From: Sphingomonas hengshuiensis
Lineage (GTDB): Bacteria > Pseudomonadota > Alphaproteobacteria > Sphingomonadales > Sphingomonadaceae
Length of the DNA stretch: 64,000 bases
Reading direction: 5' to 3'
Assembly (NCBI RefSeq): GCF_000935025.1
Contig: NZ_CP010836.1
Location: 3,534,001 to 3,598,000 of the forward strand
Part shown: positions 15,698 through 24,477 of the stretch, one piece after another
Numbering within the stretch: position 1 is the first letter of the stretch
Layout: every line of letters starts with the position of its first letter
The notes under the pieces: model-generated
The model's database searches: none
Told to the model about the DNA's origin: nothing
What the model saw: the letters and a program-made list of their open reading frames with translations, nothing else
Program-made: the position numbers and the translations under genes

Positions 15698-16567
15698 CTA
15701 TAGCGACGCCTCGAACAAATGGAGCAGCCGCGCCCACGCACGCTCGGCCTGCGCAGGATTATAGGCGCGGCTGTCGGGCGGGCACCATCCGTGGAGCGTG
15801 CCCGGATAGACCTCGATCTCGGCGGGCAGCTTCGCCGCCGCGAACGCCGCGCGCAATTTGGTCTTGTCGTCGGGCGCGCGGGCATCGTCATTCTCGGCGA
15901 TGGCGAACAGATACTGCCCCTTGAGCCGCGGCACGAGCAGCAACGGGCTGTCGGCATCGTCGGTCGCCAGCCCGCCGCCGTGGAACGACGCGCCCGCACG
16001 CACCCGGTCGGGCGCCACTGCCGCGGTGCGCAGCGTCATCGGCCCGCCCATGCAATAGCCGGTGCTGCCGATCCCACGCTTCGTATCGACCTCGGGCTGC
16101 GCATCGAGAAAGGCGACGAATGCCTTGCCATCGCTCGTCGTCCCCGCCGCCGTCAGCGCCGCGCGCCACGGCGCGATCTTCTGCCGCACCTCGGGCTGGT
16201 CGAACGATTCACCCGGCTTGAGGAACGGCGCCTTGGTCGAGCGATAGAATTGGTTGACGGTGAGCACCGCATAGCCCGATTCGGCGAGCCGATCGGCCAT
16301 CTGGCGGAAGGCGGGGCGCAGCCCCATGATGTCGGGCCACACCAGCACGCCGGGGTGCTTGCCGGTCGCGGGCGCGACGAAATAGGCGTCGGCGGTGCCG
16401 TCGGGCGTCGTGATCGTCACGTCGCGGCCCTTGATCGCCAGTGCATTGGCGGGGCTCGGCAGCAATATGCCGATGCCGGCGACGGCAGCGACGGCACCGA
16501 ACCCCCGCCGCGTGATCGGCTCCGCCAGAAACCGTTCGTTATCCGCCGCCGTGAATTCGTCGCACAT
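15698..16567 (-). CDS. Dienelactone hydrolase family protein, probably Tat-exported
   Basis: A 289-residue alpha/beta hydrolase. The N-terminus has a twin-arginine pattern TRRGFGAVAAVAG followed by a hydrophobic stretch and SPANALA, suggesting Tat export. Catalytic elements are Cys in GYCMGG, Asp in AENDDAR and His in TLHGWC, as in dienelactone hydrolases, which open cyclic ester bonds. I chose ATG 16567 because AGGAGG sits six bases upstream. Substrate is unknown. Confidence 0.82.
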   Translation of the reverse strand: MCDEFTAADNERFLAEPITRRGFGAVAAVAGIGILLPSPANALAIKGRDVTITTPDGTADAYFVAPATGKHPGVLVWPDIMGLRPAFRQMADRLAESGYAVLTVNQFYRSTKAPFLKPGESFDQPEVRQKIAPWRAALTAAGTTSDGKAFVAFLDAQPEVDTKRGIGSTGYCMGGPMTLRTAAVAPDRVRAGASFHGGGLATDDADSPLLLVPRLKGQYLFAIAENDDARAPDDKTKLRAAFAAAKLPAEIEVYPGTLHGWCPPDSRAYNPAQAERAWARLLHLFEASL

Positions 16568-16667
16568 ACCAGCCTCCTGCCCTCGCCGCTCGAAATCCCC
16601 CCGAGTCGGCAAGGCGCAGGCTACACAAGCGATCGCCCCGCGTCATGCACGCAGGAACAAGCGCTTA

Positions 16668-16809
16668 CGTTTGAAAATTCGCGAAAGAGCGAATTTCAAG
16701 CGGCACCGGCCCGCTCCCCCGCCCGGCCACCCAACGGCAGTATTCTATGGGTGGCCGGGCGGGGGAGCGGGCCGGTGCCGCGAAATGCGCCAAAGCGCAT
16801 TTTCAAACG
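16668..16809. repeat. Cloverleaf-like palindromic element
   Basis: The 142-bp segment folds as a four-way junction. An outer 7-bp stem (16668-16674 with 16803-16809) encloses an 8-bp hairpin (16675-16682/16689-16696), a perfect 34-bp central stem (16700-16733/16748-16781) and a second 8-bp hairpin (16783-16790/16795-16802). The two small hairpins differ by a compensated base pair (AAATTCGC versus AAATGCGC arms). It begins five bases after the trcR stop and may act as a terminator, but its size exceeds any ordinary terminator. Confidence 0.85.
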
Positions 16810-16814
16810 GTGGC

Positions 16815-17489
16815 TTAGTGGCGGAACAGCGTTTCGGCAGTGTGCTCGACCGGGCCGGTCGGCGCATCGCCCTGCTCGGCCTCGCGGGCATGCGCGTCGC
16901 GCTCGGCACGGAGCTGCTCGATCAGCGCCTCGCGGTCACCCTCCAGCCTTGTGTCGGTCGGCGCCTCGATCCCAGCCGCCTTGGCCGCGCGCGCGACCAG
17001 CGCGTCCAGCTCGCGCTGCGTCGTCAGGCCCAGCGTCACCGGGTCCTTCGGGGTGATGTTGGTGATGTTCCAATGGCTGCGGTCGCGGATCGCGGCGATC
17101 GTGGTGCGGGTGGTGCCGATCAGCTTGCCGATCGCGCCGTCCGAAATCTCCGGGTGATGGCGCAGGATCCAGGCGATGCCGTCGGGCTTGTCCTGGCGCT
17201 TCGAAACCGGGGTATAGCGCGGCCCCTTGGTGCGGCGGACCTGCTCGGGGCCCTTCTGCATCTTCAGCCGATAGTCGGCATTGGCCTGGCCCTTGTCGAT
17301 CTCGTCCTGCGTCAGCTCGTGCGCGCGCACCGGATCGCGACCGGTCAGCTTGGTCGTGGCGGTGTCGTCGGCGATCGCCTGCACCTCGAGGATGTGCAGC
17401 CCGCAGAACTCCGCGATCTGCTCGAACGAGAGCGACGTGTTGTCGACCAGCCAGGAAGCGGTCGCATGCGGCATCAGCGGCTGGGCCAC
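16815..17489 (-). CDS. trcR: TrcR/DUF1013-family transcriptional regulator
   Basis: A 224-residue protein starting at GTG 17489 (VAQPLMPHATASWLVDNTSL), with GGAG seven bases upstream. Two HTH-like segments are visible: LSFEQIAEFCGLHILEVQAI near residue 20 and DGAIGKLIGTTRTTIAAIRD near 110. The sequence matches the alphaproteobacterial DUF1013 family, called cell-cycle transcriptional regulator TrcR in several annotations and reported with RNA polymerase in Caulobacter and Sinorhizobium-type bacteria. It is a single gene flanked by two large palindromes. Confidence 0.88.
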   Translation of the reverse strand: MAQPLMPHATASWLVDNTSLSFEQIAEFCGLHILEVQAIADDTATTKLTGRDPVRAHELTQDEIDKGQANADYRLKMQKGPEQVRRTKGPRYTPVSKRQDKPDGIAWILRHHPEISDGAIGKLIGTTRTTIAAIRDRSHWNITNITPKDPVTLGLTTQRELDALVARAAKAAGIEAPTDTRLEGDREALIEQLRAERDAHAREAEQGDAPTGPVEHTAETLFRH

Positions 17490-17797
17490 GGAAAGTCTCC
17501 AGAAATAGAAAGGGCCGCCCATCACGGGCGGCCGGTCATGGTCGTGACTTAATGCGCCACGGGCCTAAGGGCAAGCTGTTCCGGTATTTACCGGGGGCCG
17601 AGGGGGATTGGGGTGGGGCCGAGAAGAATTTATGGGGGCGCAAGTGCGCCCGAGGCGCGGAGGCGCAGAGAGCAGAAGAAAGAAAGACGAAGTTCACCGT
17701 TCTCATCTGCTGCGGCGCAGCCAATCCAGCTTCTTTTCCTCCGCGCCTCCGCGCCTCGGGCGCACTTGCGCCCCCAAAAAAACCGCCGCCAGAGCCC
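17490..17797. other. Intergenic region with a long inverted repeat
   Basis: The 308 bases between trcR and the glycosyltransferase gene contain no plausible gene. The right half is occupied by the 144-bp inverted-repeat element listed separately. The left part must hold the trcR promoter, but no clear consensus is visible. Confidence 0.5.
17633..17776. repeat. Inverted repeat with 34-bp perfect arms
   Basis: Positions 17633-17666 (beginning TGGGGGCGCAAGTGCGCCC) are the exact reverse complement of 17743-17776. The 76-bp centre is purine/pyrimidine-skewed (AGAAGAAAGAAAG). Each arm has an internal hairpin GGGCGCAAGTGCGCCC. An A7 run follows the right arm. It resembles a non-autonomous palindromic element more than a terminator, although it lies just after the stop codon of the glycosyltransferase gene. 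Confidence 0.8.
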
Positions 17798-18847
17798 TTA
17801 CGCCGCCTCGTCCTCCTCCTCGCGCGCCACCAGCGCGTTGAGGAACTGGCGCGCGCTCGCTTCCCAGGTGAAGGTGCGGCCATAAGCGGCGCACGCCCGG
17901 CGATCCTTGGTCAGCGCCCGGCCGATCGCCACGGTCAGGTCTTCGTCGGTCGCCCCGGTGGCGTCGGTCAGCACATCGATCGGCCCCGTCACCGGATAGC
18001 CCGCCACGGGCACCCCGCACGCCAGCGCCTCGATCATCACCAGCCCGAAGGTATCGGTGCGGCTGGGGAAGACGAACACATCGGCACCGGCATAGGCCGA
18101 TGCCAGCTCGGCGCCGAACATCGGCCCCAGGAAATGCGCATCGGGAAAGCGCGCCTCCAGCGACGCGCGCGCCGGGCCGTCGCCGACCACGACCTTGGTC
18201 CCGGGATGCGTCGTCTGCAGGAACGCCTCGATATTCTTCTCGACCGCCACCCGCCCGACATAGAGCTGCACCGGCCCGGCCAGCCCCGCCATCGCCGGGT
18301 GCGGCGCCAGTCGAGGGTGGAAATTGGCGAGGTCAACGCCCCGCCCCCAATGGCGGACATGCTTCAGCCCGTGCGCGGCGAGCGACTCGCGGATCGAGGG
18401 AGTCGAGGCGAGGATCGCCGACGACGGCGCATGGAACCAGCGGATATAGTGCCAGATCCATTCCGCAGGCACGCCCGACCGCGCCGAGACATAATCGGGG
18501 AACTGGGTGTGATAGGCCGTGGTGAAGGCCCGGTGGTTGCGCAGGCACCAGCGCCGAGCGGCGACGCATAGCGGCCCCTCGGTCGCCAGATGGATCGCGC
18601 TGGGCCGGAATTGCTCCAGCATCGCGCCCACGCTGGCGGTCCGCGTGATCGCCAGCCGGATTTCGGGATAGGTCGGGCAGGGCAGCGAATAGAACAGGTC
18701 GGGCGATATGACCTTCACGACATGCCCCTGCCCCACCAGCACGTCGCGCACCGATTGGAGCGTGCGAACGACGCCGTTGACCTGGGGCTCCCAGGCATCG
18801 GTCACGATTGCGATACGCACGGTCTCGGCCTCCGCCGCTGCCGTCAC
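17798..18847 (-). CDS. Glycosyltransferase family 4 (GT-B) protein
   Basis: A 349-residue GT-B transferase: donor-independent N-terminal domain starting VRIAIVTDAWEPQVNGVVRT, and C-terminal nucleotide-sugar domain with LYVGRVAVEKNIEAFL, VVGDGPAR and FVFPSRTDTFGLVMIEALACG, the family's E-x7-E region. It likely transfers mannose or a related sugar to a lipid at the cytoplasmic face. GTG 18847 overlaps the stop of the upstream metallophosphoesterase gene, so both are co-translated. This gene pair is common in alphaproteobacteria and linked to glycolipid synthesis. Confidence 0.85.
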   Translation of the reverse strand: MTAAAEAETVRIAIVTDAWEPQVNGVVRTLQSVRDVLVGQGHVVKVISPDLFYSLPCPTYPEIRLAITRTASVGAMLEQFRPSAIHLATEGPLCVAARRWCLRNHRAFTTAYHTQFPDYVSARSGVPAEWIWHYIRWFHAPSSAILASTPSIRESLAAHGLKHVRHWGRGVDLANFHPRLAPHPAMAGLAGPVQLYVGRVAVEKNIEAFLQTTHPGTKVVVGDGPARASLEARFPDAHFLGPMFGAELASAYAGADVFVFPSRTDTFGLVMIEALACGVPVAGYPVTGPIDVLTDATGATDEDLTVAIGRALTKDRRACAAYGRTFTWEASARQFLNALVAREEEDEAA

Positions 18848-19719
18848 GCCGCCGCCAGTCTGACCCCGGAAGGCTGCGCGTCGCGCGCGGCAATTTCCTC
18901 GGCCCAATGGAGAATTTCCATAGTGCCGTCGTAATGCTCGACGAGCGCGGTGCAACCCTCCACCCAGTCGCCGTCGTTATAATATTCGATTCCGGCGATG
19001 GTGCGCATCTCCGCCTTGTGGATATGCCCCGCAATCACCCCGTCGATCCCGCGATGCGCCGCCTCGTGCGCAACGATCTCCTCGAACTTGGAAATGAACG
19101 ACACCGCGTTCTTGACCTTCTGCTTGGCGTATTTGCTCAGCGACCAATAGGGCAGGTTGAACGCGCGGCGGACCAGATTGACCCAGCGATTGAGCCCCAT
19201 CATCATTTCATAGGCAGCGTCGCCCAGGTGCGCGAGCCAGCGGTGCGACAGCGTGATCGCGTCGAATTCGTCGCCATGGAGCACCAGCAGGCGGCGGCCA
19301 TCGACGGTGGTGTGGATCGCCTGGCGCCTGATTTCGACGCCGCCGAAGTCGAGCCCGGAGAACTGGCGGAACATCTCGTCATGGTTGCCGGGGATGTACA
19401 CGATCCGCGTGTTGCGCTTGGCGCGCTTCAGCACGCGCCACACAATGTCGTTATGCGCGGCGGGCCAGTAGAAGCGCTTCTTCATCGCCCAGCCGTCGAT
19501 GATGTCGCCGACCAGGTACATCGTGTCGCTGTCGACGTGATCCAGAAAGTCGATGAGCATCGCGGCGTTGCATCCGCGCGTGCCGAGATGGACGTCGGAT
19601 ATCCACACCGTGCGATACTGGCGCCGCCCGGCGACGATGCGTTCGGGGATCGACGGGGTGATCGAATGAAAATCGGCGATCTGCGCCGCGTCGAACGGAA
19701 GCCTGCTGATCGTGGCCAT
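18844..19719 (-). CDS. Calcineurin-like metallophosphoesterase, LpxH-like
   Basis: A 291-residue enzyme with all five metallophosphoesterase motifs: ISDVHLG, VGDIIDGW, PGNHDE, LHGDEFD and GHIHKAE. Architecture resembles UDP-2,3-diacylglucosamine diphosphatase (LpxH), a lipid A enzyme. Sphingomonads carry glycosphingolipids rather than standard lipopolysaccharide, so a different phospholipid or sugar-phosphate substrate is possible. It is operonic with the glycosyltransferase (four-base overlap), which supports a shared glycolipid pathway. Confidence 0.82.
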   Translation of the reverse strand: MATISRLPFDAAQIADFHSITPSIPERIVAGRRQYRTVWISDVHLGTRGCNAAMLIDFLDHVDSDTMYLVGDIIDGWAMKKRFYWPAAHNDIVWRVLKRAKRNTRIVYIPGNHDEMFRQFSGLDFGGVEIRRQAIHTTVDGRRLLVLHGDEFDAITLSHRWLAHLGDAAYEMMMGLNRWVNLVRRAFNLPYWSLSKYAKQKVKNAVSFISKFEEIVAHEAAHRGIDGVIAGHIHKAEMRTIAGIEYYNDGDWVEGCTALVEHYDGTMEILHWAEEIAARDAQPSGVRLAAA

Positions 19720-19813
19720 CGCCCCTGTCCCCGCACTTGCCTTGCCTGGGGCGGCTAATGCCTCGGCAATGTTACAAGTCGGGCGACGGCGATTTCACCG
19801 GCCTGTCACAATC

Positions 19814-20431
19814 TCACGCATCGATCGCGACATGCCCCGGCTGCGCCGCAACGCGCGCGATCCACACGCGGACATTCGGATAGGGCTGGAGATCGAAGCC
19901 GCCCTCCCCCGCGACATGGGTATAGGCATAGAGCGCGATGTCGGCGAGCGTCAGGCCGCTGCCTACGAGGAACTCGGTCCGCCCCAGATGCGCGTCCATC
20001 AGCGCCAGCGCGGCATGGCCCGCCGCGATCTTGCCCGGCAGCATCGCCCGCTGAAGCTCGCTCAGCGCCGCCTCCCCCACCCAGCGCCGCCAGAAGCGCA
20101 CCGTCGCGATATTGGGTTCGTGGCTATATTGCTCCCAGAACATCCAGCGCAGCATGTCGGCATGGGCGAACCGATCGACCGGGATCAGCGGCGTGCCATG
20201 CGCCAGATAGACGCAGGCGGCGTTGCTTTCGGGCAGGAAATCGTCGCCAAGCTGGAGCACGGGGATGCGCCCGTCGGCGTTGACCTCGCCCAGGAACTCC
20301 GCCGTCCGCGTCTCGCCCTTCAGGATATCATACTGCCGCCGCTCGAGCGGAATTCCGACATGCGCCGCGGTCAGCCGGATCTTGTAGCAATTGCCCGAGG
20401 GCGCGAATTCGTGGAGCAGCAGCGCGGACAT
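19814..20431 (-). CDS. Glutathione S-transferase family protein
   Basis: A 205-residue protein with the GST thioredoxin-like domain (LLLHEFAPSGNCYKIRLTA, then DGRIPVLQLGDDFLPESNAA) and a helical C-terminal domain ending LTLADIALYAYTHVAGEGG. The likely Ser/Asn near the N-terminus could activate glutathione. Only about 30% of the residues look shared with the other GST at 15015, so it is a different subfamily. It probably detoxifies electrophiles; the substrate is unknown. Confidence 0.85.
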   Translation of the reverse strand: MSALLLHEFAPSGNCYKIRLTAAHVGIPLERRQYDILKGETRTAEFLGEVNADGRIPVLQLGDDFLPESNAACVYLAHGTPLIPVDRFAHADMLRWMFWEQYSHEPNIATVRFWRRWVGEAALSELQRAMLPGKIAAGHAALALMDAHLGRTEFLVGSGLTLADIALYAYTHVAGEGGFDLQPYPNVRVWIARVAAQPGHVAIDA

Positions 20432-20515
20432 AGCGGACCCTTTCCGTTCGACCCGCGCGCCCTCGACAAAATCGCGCCGCTTGGCAAGCGCGGCGCGAGT
20501 GCCTTCACCCCGCTG

Positions 20516-21514
20516 TTACCCCATCGTCAGCACGATCTTGCCGACATGGTCGCCCGCCTCCATCCGGCGATGCGCCTCGGCGGCGCGATCGAGCGGGAAG
20601 CTGGTGTCGATCACCGGCTTGAGCTTGCCCTCCGCGACCAGCGGCCACACCATCCGCGCGATCTCGTCGGCGACCAGCGTCTTGAACTCGACGCTGCGCG
20701 GACGGAGCGTCGATCCGGTCAGCGTCAGCCGCTTGCGCATCACCTGCCACAGCGGGATCGTCGCCTCCGCCCCGCGCTGGACCGCGATCGAGACATGGCG
20801 GCCATCCTCGGCCAGGCACTGGATATTGCGGGGCACATAGTCGCCCCCGACCATGTCGAGCACGATATCGACTCCGCGCTTGGCCGTGATCTCCGCCACC
20901 CGCGCCACGAAATCCTCGGTCTTGTAGTTGATCGCATGATCGGCGCCGATGCCGCGCGCCGCGGCGCATTTTGCGTCCGATCCCGCGGTCACGATGCTCG
21001 TCAGCCCGAACAGCTTCGCCAGCGCGATCGCCATCGTCCCGATGCCGCTGGTGCCGCCATGGACCAGGATCGTCTCGCCCTCGGTCGCATAGGCGCGCTC
21101 GAACACGTTGGTCCACACGGTGAACAGCGTCTCGGGCATCGCCGCCGCCTCGATCATCGTCAGCACGGGCGGCACCGGCAGGCACTGCCCCGCGGGCGCC
21201 ACCGCATATTCGGCATAGGCGCCGCCGCTGATCAGCGCACAGACCTTCTGCCCCAGCATCTCGTCGGGCACATCCTCGCCCAGCGCAACGATCGTCCCCG
21301 ACACTTCCATGCCCAGGATCGACGGCGCGCCCGGCGGGGGCGGGTACAGCCCCATGCGCTGCATCACTTCGGGACGATTGACCCCTGCCGCCGCGACTCG
21401 AACCAGCACCTCGCCCGCCCCGGGGATCGGGACCGCCCGGCGAACCGGCATCAAGACTTCGGGACCTCCAGGCAATTCAGGGTCGATCGCGACCATCCAC
21501 TCCGGCACGATCAT
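20516..21514 (-). CDS. NAD(P)H quinone oxidoreductase (medium-chain, zinc-free)
   Basis: A 332-residue MDR-family enzyme. The N-terminal GroES-like domain has GEVLVRVAAAGVNRPEVMQR and GMEVSGTIVALGEDV; the Rossmann domain has ILVHGGTSGIGTMAIALAK. Zinc-binding residues of alcohol dehydrogenases are absent, typical of quinone oxidoreductases (QOR, PIG3-like). It reduces quinones or enones with NADPH. ATG 21514 is chosen; the open frame upstream has non-coding composition. A small DUF1192 gene is divergent across 79 bp. Confidence 0.85.
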   Translation of the reverse strand: MIVPEWMVAIDPELPGGPEVLMPVRRAVPIPGAGEVLVRVAAAGVNRPEVMQRMGLYPPPPGAPSILGMEVSGTIVALGEDVPDEMLGQKVCALISGGAYAEYAVAPAGQCLPVPPVLTMIEAAAMPETLFTVWTNVFERAYATEGETILVHGGTSGIGTMAIALAKLFGLTSIVTAGSDAKCAAARGIGADHAINYKTEDFVARVAEITAKRGVDIVLDMVGGDYVPRNIQCLAEDGRHVSIAVQRGAEATIPLWQVMRKRLTLTGSTLRPRSVEFKTLVADEIARMVWPLVAEGKLKPVIDTSFPLDRAAEAHRRMEAGDHVGKIVLTMG

Positions 21515-21593
21515 CGGCTTGTTGTTTCCGTTCTCAATGCAACCCTCGCGTCTTATTGACATCGCTTCGCCGCCGGTCAACGTTCGGCGGGTA

Positions 21594-21791
21594 ATGGACC
21601 TCGACGAGAATCTCCCGCGTCGCAAGGACGATTTGGCTGCCCAATTGGGCAGGCAGGATCTCGATCCGTTCTCGGTCGAGGAGCTTCAGGAACGCATCGT
21701 CCTGCTCGAAGCAGAGATCGAACGGACCCGGACGCGAATGCATCGCGCCGTTAACCACCGCGCAAGCGCCGACGCCCTATTCAAGCGATGA
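21594..21791 (+). CDS. DUF1192 family protein
   Basis: A 65-residue protein with MDLDENLPRRKDD at the start and a heptad-like C-terminal helix (SVEELQERIVLLEAEIERTRTRM). The pattern of FSVEELxERIxxLExEIxR is diagnostic of DUF1192, a small alphaproteobacterial family of unknown role. It precedes clpA by 133 bp in the same orientation. Confidence 0.82.
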   Translation: MDLDENLPRRKDDLAAQLGRQDLDPFSVEELQERIVLLEAEIERTRTRMHRAVNHRASADALFKR

Positions 21792-21821
21792 ACTCTACCG
21801 CACCCGCCAGGCGCAACGCCT

Positions 21822-21827
21822 ATAATG
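21822..21827 (+). promoter_or_regulatory. Possible -10 element upstream of clpA
   Basis: A sequence close to TATAAT lies in the 133-bp gap before clpA (the string CCTATAATGAAG, about 100 bases upstream of the ATG). No matching -35 box is seen at the expected distance. A heat-shock or extended -10 promoter is possible; the claim rests on one hexamer. Confidence 0.3.
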
Positions 21828-21924
21828 AAGGGTGCGGGACCGCGACGCTTGATGCCAGGCACAACACTCCCGACATATCGGTAGTTCGGGCTTGGTATCC
21901 CTCTGGCCCGACTGGAGTTGTCTA

Positions 21925-24252
21925 ATGCCTAGTTTCGCCTCCGCCCTCGAATCCACGCTGCACAAGGCACTCGAAGCCGCGTCTTCGCGCCGCCACGAAT
22001 ATGCGACGCTCGAGCATCTGCTGCTGGCGCTCGTCGACGACGAACACGCCTCGAAGGTGATGAGCGCGTGCGGCGTCGAGCTGGGCGAGCTCAAAGCCAC
22101 CGTGGCGCAGTATCTCGACACCGAGCTGGAAGCGCTCAAGGTCGAGAATGCGACCGATCCCTCCCCCACCAGCGGGTTCCAGCGCGTCGTCCAGCGCGCG
22201 ATCCTGCATGTCCAGTCCTCGGGCCGCGACGAAGTGACCGGCGCGAACGTGCTCGTCGCCTTGTTCAGCGAGCGCGAGAGCTATGCGGTCTATTTCCTGC
22301 AACAGCAGGACATGAGCCGCCTCGACGCGGTCAGCTTCATCAGCCACGGCGTCGGCAAGGGCTCGACGCCCCCCGAAGCCACGACGCCCAAGGGGGTCGA
22401 CGAGGACAAGACGCCCAAGCAGGAGACCAAGAGCGGCAAGGGCGAGAGCGCGCTCAAGCAGTTCACCGTCGACCTCAATGAAAAGGCCCGCAACGGCAAG
22501 GTCGACCCGCTGATCGGCCGCGCCGCCGAGGTGGATCGCACGATCCAGATCCTGTGCCGCCGCAGCAAGAACAACCCGCTCTATGTCGGCGATCCCGGCG
22601 TCGGCAAGACCGCCATCGCCGAGGGGCTGGCGCGCAAGATCGTCGAGGGCCAGGTTCCCGACGTGCTGCTCGAAGCGGTGATCTATTCGCTCGACATGGG
22701 CGCGCTGCTCGCCGGCACCCGCTATCGCGGCGATTTCGAGGAGCGGCTGAAACAGGTCGTCAACGAGCTCGAAAAGCTGCCCCACGCCGTGCTGTTCATC
22801 GACGAGATCCACACCGTCATCGGCGCGGGCGCGACCAGCGGCGGGGCGATGGACGCCTCCAACCTGCTCAAGCCGGCGCTGTCGGGCGGCGCGATCCGCT
22901 GCATCGGGTCGACCACCTACAAGGAATTCCGCAACCATTTCGAGAAGGACCGGGCGCTGCTCCGGCGCTTCCAGAAGATCGACGTCAACGAACCGTCGAT
23001 CGAGGATACGGTCAAGATCCTCGCCGGGCTGCGGTCTGCGTTCGAACAGCATCATTCGGTGAAATACACCCCCGACGCGATCAAGTCGGCGGTGGAGCTG
23101 AGCGCGCGCTACATCAATGACCGCAAGCTGCCGGACAAGGCGATCGACGTGATCGACGAAGTCGGCGCGATGCAGATGCTCGTGCCCCCCAGCCGCCGGA
23201 AAAAGGTGATCACGCCCAAGGAGATCGAGCAGGTCATCGCCACGATGGCGCGCATCCCGCCAAAGAGCGTGTCGACCGACGACACCCGCACCCTCGCCAA
23301 TCTCGAAACCGACCTGAAGCGGGTCGTGTTCGGGCAGGACAAGGCGATCGAAGTGCTGTCCTCGGCGATCAAGCTCAGCCGCGCGGGGCTTCGCGATCCC
23401 GACAAGCCGATCGGCAATTATCTGTTCAGCGGCCCCACCGGCGTCGGCAAGACCGAAGTCGCCAAGCAGCTGTCCGAGCTGCTCGGCATCCCGCTCCAGC
23501 GGTTCGACATGTCCGAATATATGGAGCGGCATTCGGTCAGCCGGCTGATCGGTGCGCCCCCGGGCTATGTCGGTTTCGACCAGGGCGGCCTGCTGACCGA
23601 TGCCGTCGATCAGCAGCCGCATTCGGTGCTGCTGCTCGACGAGATCGAGAAGGCGCACCCGGACCTGTTCAACATCCTGTTGCAGGTGATGGACAATGGC
23701 CGGCTCACCGATCAGCACGGCAAATCGGTCGATTTCCGCAATGTTATCCTGATCATGACCACCAATGCCGGTGCGTCGGACATGGCGAAGGAATCGGTCG
23801 GCTTCGGCGACATGGGCGGCCGCGAGGACGTTCAGGAAGAGGCGGTGAAGAAGCTCTTCACCCCCGAATTCCGCAACCGCCTCGATGCGATCGTGCCGTT
23901 CGACTATCTGCCGACCGAAGTGGTCGGGCGCGTCGTCGACAAGTTCATCCTCCAGCTCGAACTCCAGCTGGCGGACCGCGGCGTCCATATCCAGCTCGAC
24001 GACGAGTCGAAGGCGTGGCTGACCGCGCGCGGCTATGACAAATTGTACGGCGCGCGCCCGATGGGCCGGCTGATCCAGGAGAAGATCAAGCAACCGCTCG
24101 CCGAGGAACTGCTGTTCGGCAAGCTGATCCATGGCGGCGAGGTCAATGTGAAGCTCAAGGACGGCGCACTCGCCTTCGAGATCGTCCCCGCCGCGCCCAA
24201 AAAGCCCAAGGGCAAGGGCGGCAAGAAGGCGGAGGCCGTGAAGGCGAAGTAA
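21925..24252 (+). CDS. clpA: ClpA, ATPase subunit of ClpAP protease
   Basis: A 775-residue class I Clp/Hsp100 unfoldase. The N-domain (SALESTLHKALEAA...YATLEHLLLALVDD) is followed by AAA-1 with GDPGVGKT near residue 222 and LFIDEIHT, and AAA-2 with GPTGVGKT near 503 and LLLDEIEKAHPD. The ClpP-docking loop region and a Lys-rich tail are present. It unfolds substrates and feeds them to ClpP. Start ATG 21925 fits family alignment. No clpS is adjacent, although clpS usually precedes clpA. Confidence 0.95.
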   Translation: MPSFASALESTLHKALEAASSRRHEYATLEHLLLALVDDEHASKVMSACGVELGELKATVAQYLDTELEALKVENATDPSPTSGFQRVVQRAILHVQSSGRDEVTGANVLVALFSERESYAVYFLQQQDMSRLDAVSFISHGVGKGSTPPEATTPKGVDEDKTPKQETKSGKGESALKQFTVDLNEKARNGKVDPLIGRAAEVDRTIQILCRRSKNNPLYVGDPGVGKTAIAEGLARKIVEGQVPDVLLEAVIYSLDMGALLAGTRYRGDFEERLKQVVNELEKLPHAVLFIDEIHTVIGAGATSGGAMDASNLLKPALSGGAIRCIGSTTYKEFRNHFEKDRALLRRFQKIDVNEPSIEDTVKILAGLRSAFEQHHSVKYTPDAIKSAVELSARYINDRKLPDKAIDVIDEVGAMQMLVPPSRRKKVITPKEIEQVIATMARIPPKSVSTDDTRTLANLETDLKRVVFGQDKAIEVLSSAIKLSRAGLRDPDKPIGNYLFSGPTGVGKTEVAKQLSELLGIPLQRFDMSEYMERHSVSRLIGAPPGYVGFDQGGLLTDAVDQQPHSVLLLDEIEKAHPDLFNILLQVMDNGRLTDQHGKSVDFRNVILIMTTNAGASDMAKESVGFGDMGGREDVQEEAVKKLFTPEFRNRLDAIVPFDYLPTEVVGRVVDKFILQLELQLADRGVHIQLDDESKAWLTARGYDKLYGARPMGRLIQEKIKQPLAEELLFGKLIHGGEVNVKLKDGALAFEIVPAAPKKPKGKGGKKAEAVKAK

Positions 24253-24274
24253 CGCTCTCCACAGTGGATATCGG

Positions 24275-24310
24275 ACGGGCCGGGATGCGAATCCCGGCCC
24301 GTTTCGTTTT
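24275..24310 (+). terminator. Rho-independent terminator of clpA
   Basis: An 11-bp perfect stem ACGGGCCGGGA / TCCCGGCCCGT (24275-24285 and 24292-24302) with a six-base loop lies 22 bases after the clpA stop and is followed by TTCGTTTT. Confidence 0.85.
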
Positions 24311-24477
24311 GAAGCGCGAAAGCATGCCCGCGCTGGGCGCGCCGGGCGCGTCTTCGGCACCTGCCTGTCCCAAATATGGACATGTGCAATATTCGGTTCG
24401 TCGCAAATCTGCGCGGACCGAAGTGCGATTGGCGCGCGGACAGCGCCCTGACGCCCGAAGTTTACCGGTTGTTCGTC

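Noticed and set aside
21922..24360. An 812-residue minus-strand frame opposite clpA
   Set aside because: Its composition (His/Arg/Leu/Asp repetitive) is that of an antisense shadow of the well-supported clpA gene.
24376..24477. A 34-residue N-terminal extension of the GGDEF protein
   Set aside because: The extension has no export or membrane character, while a start at 24478 gives a good signal or anchor helix directly.
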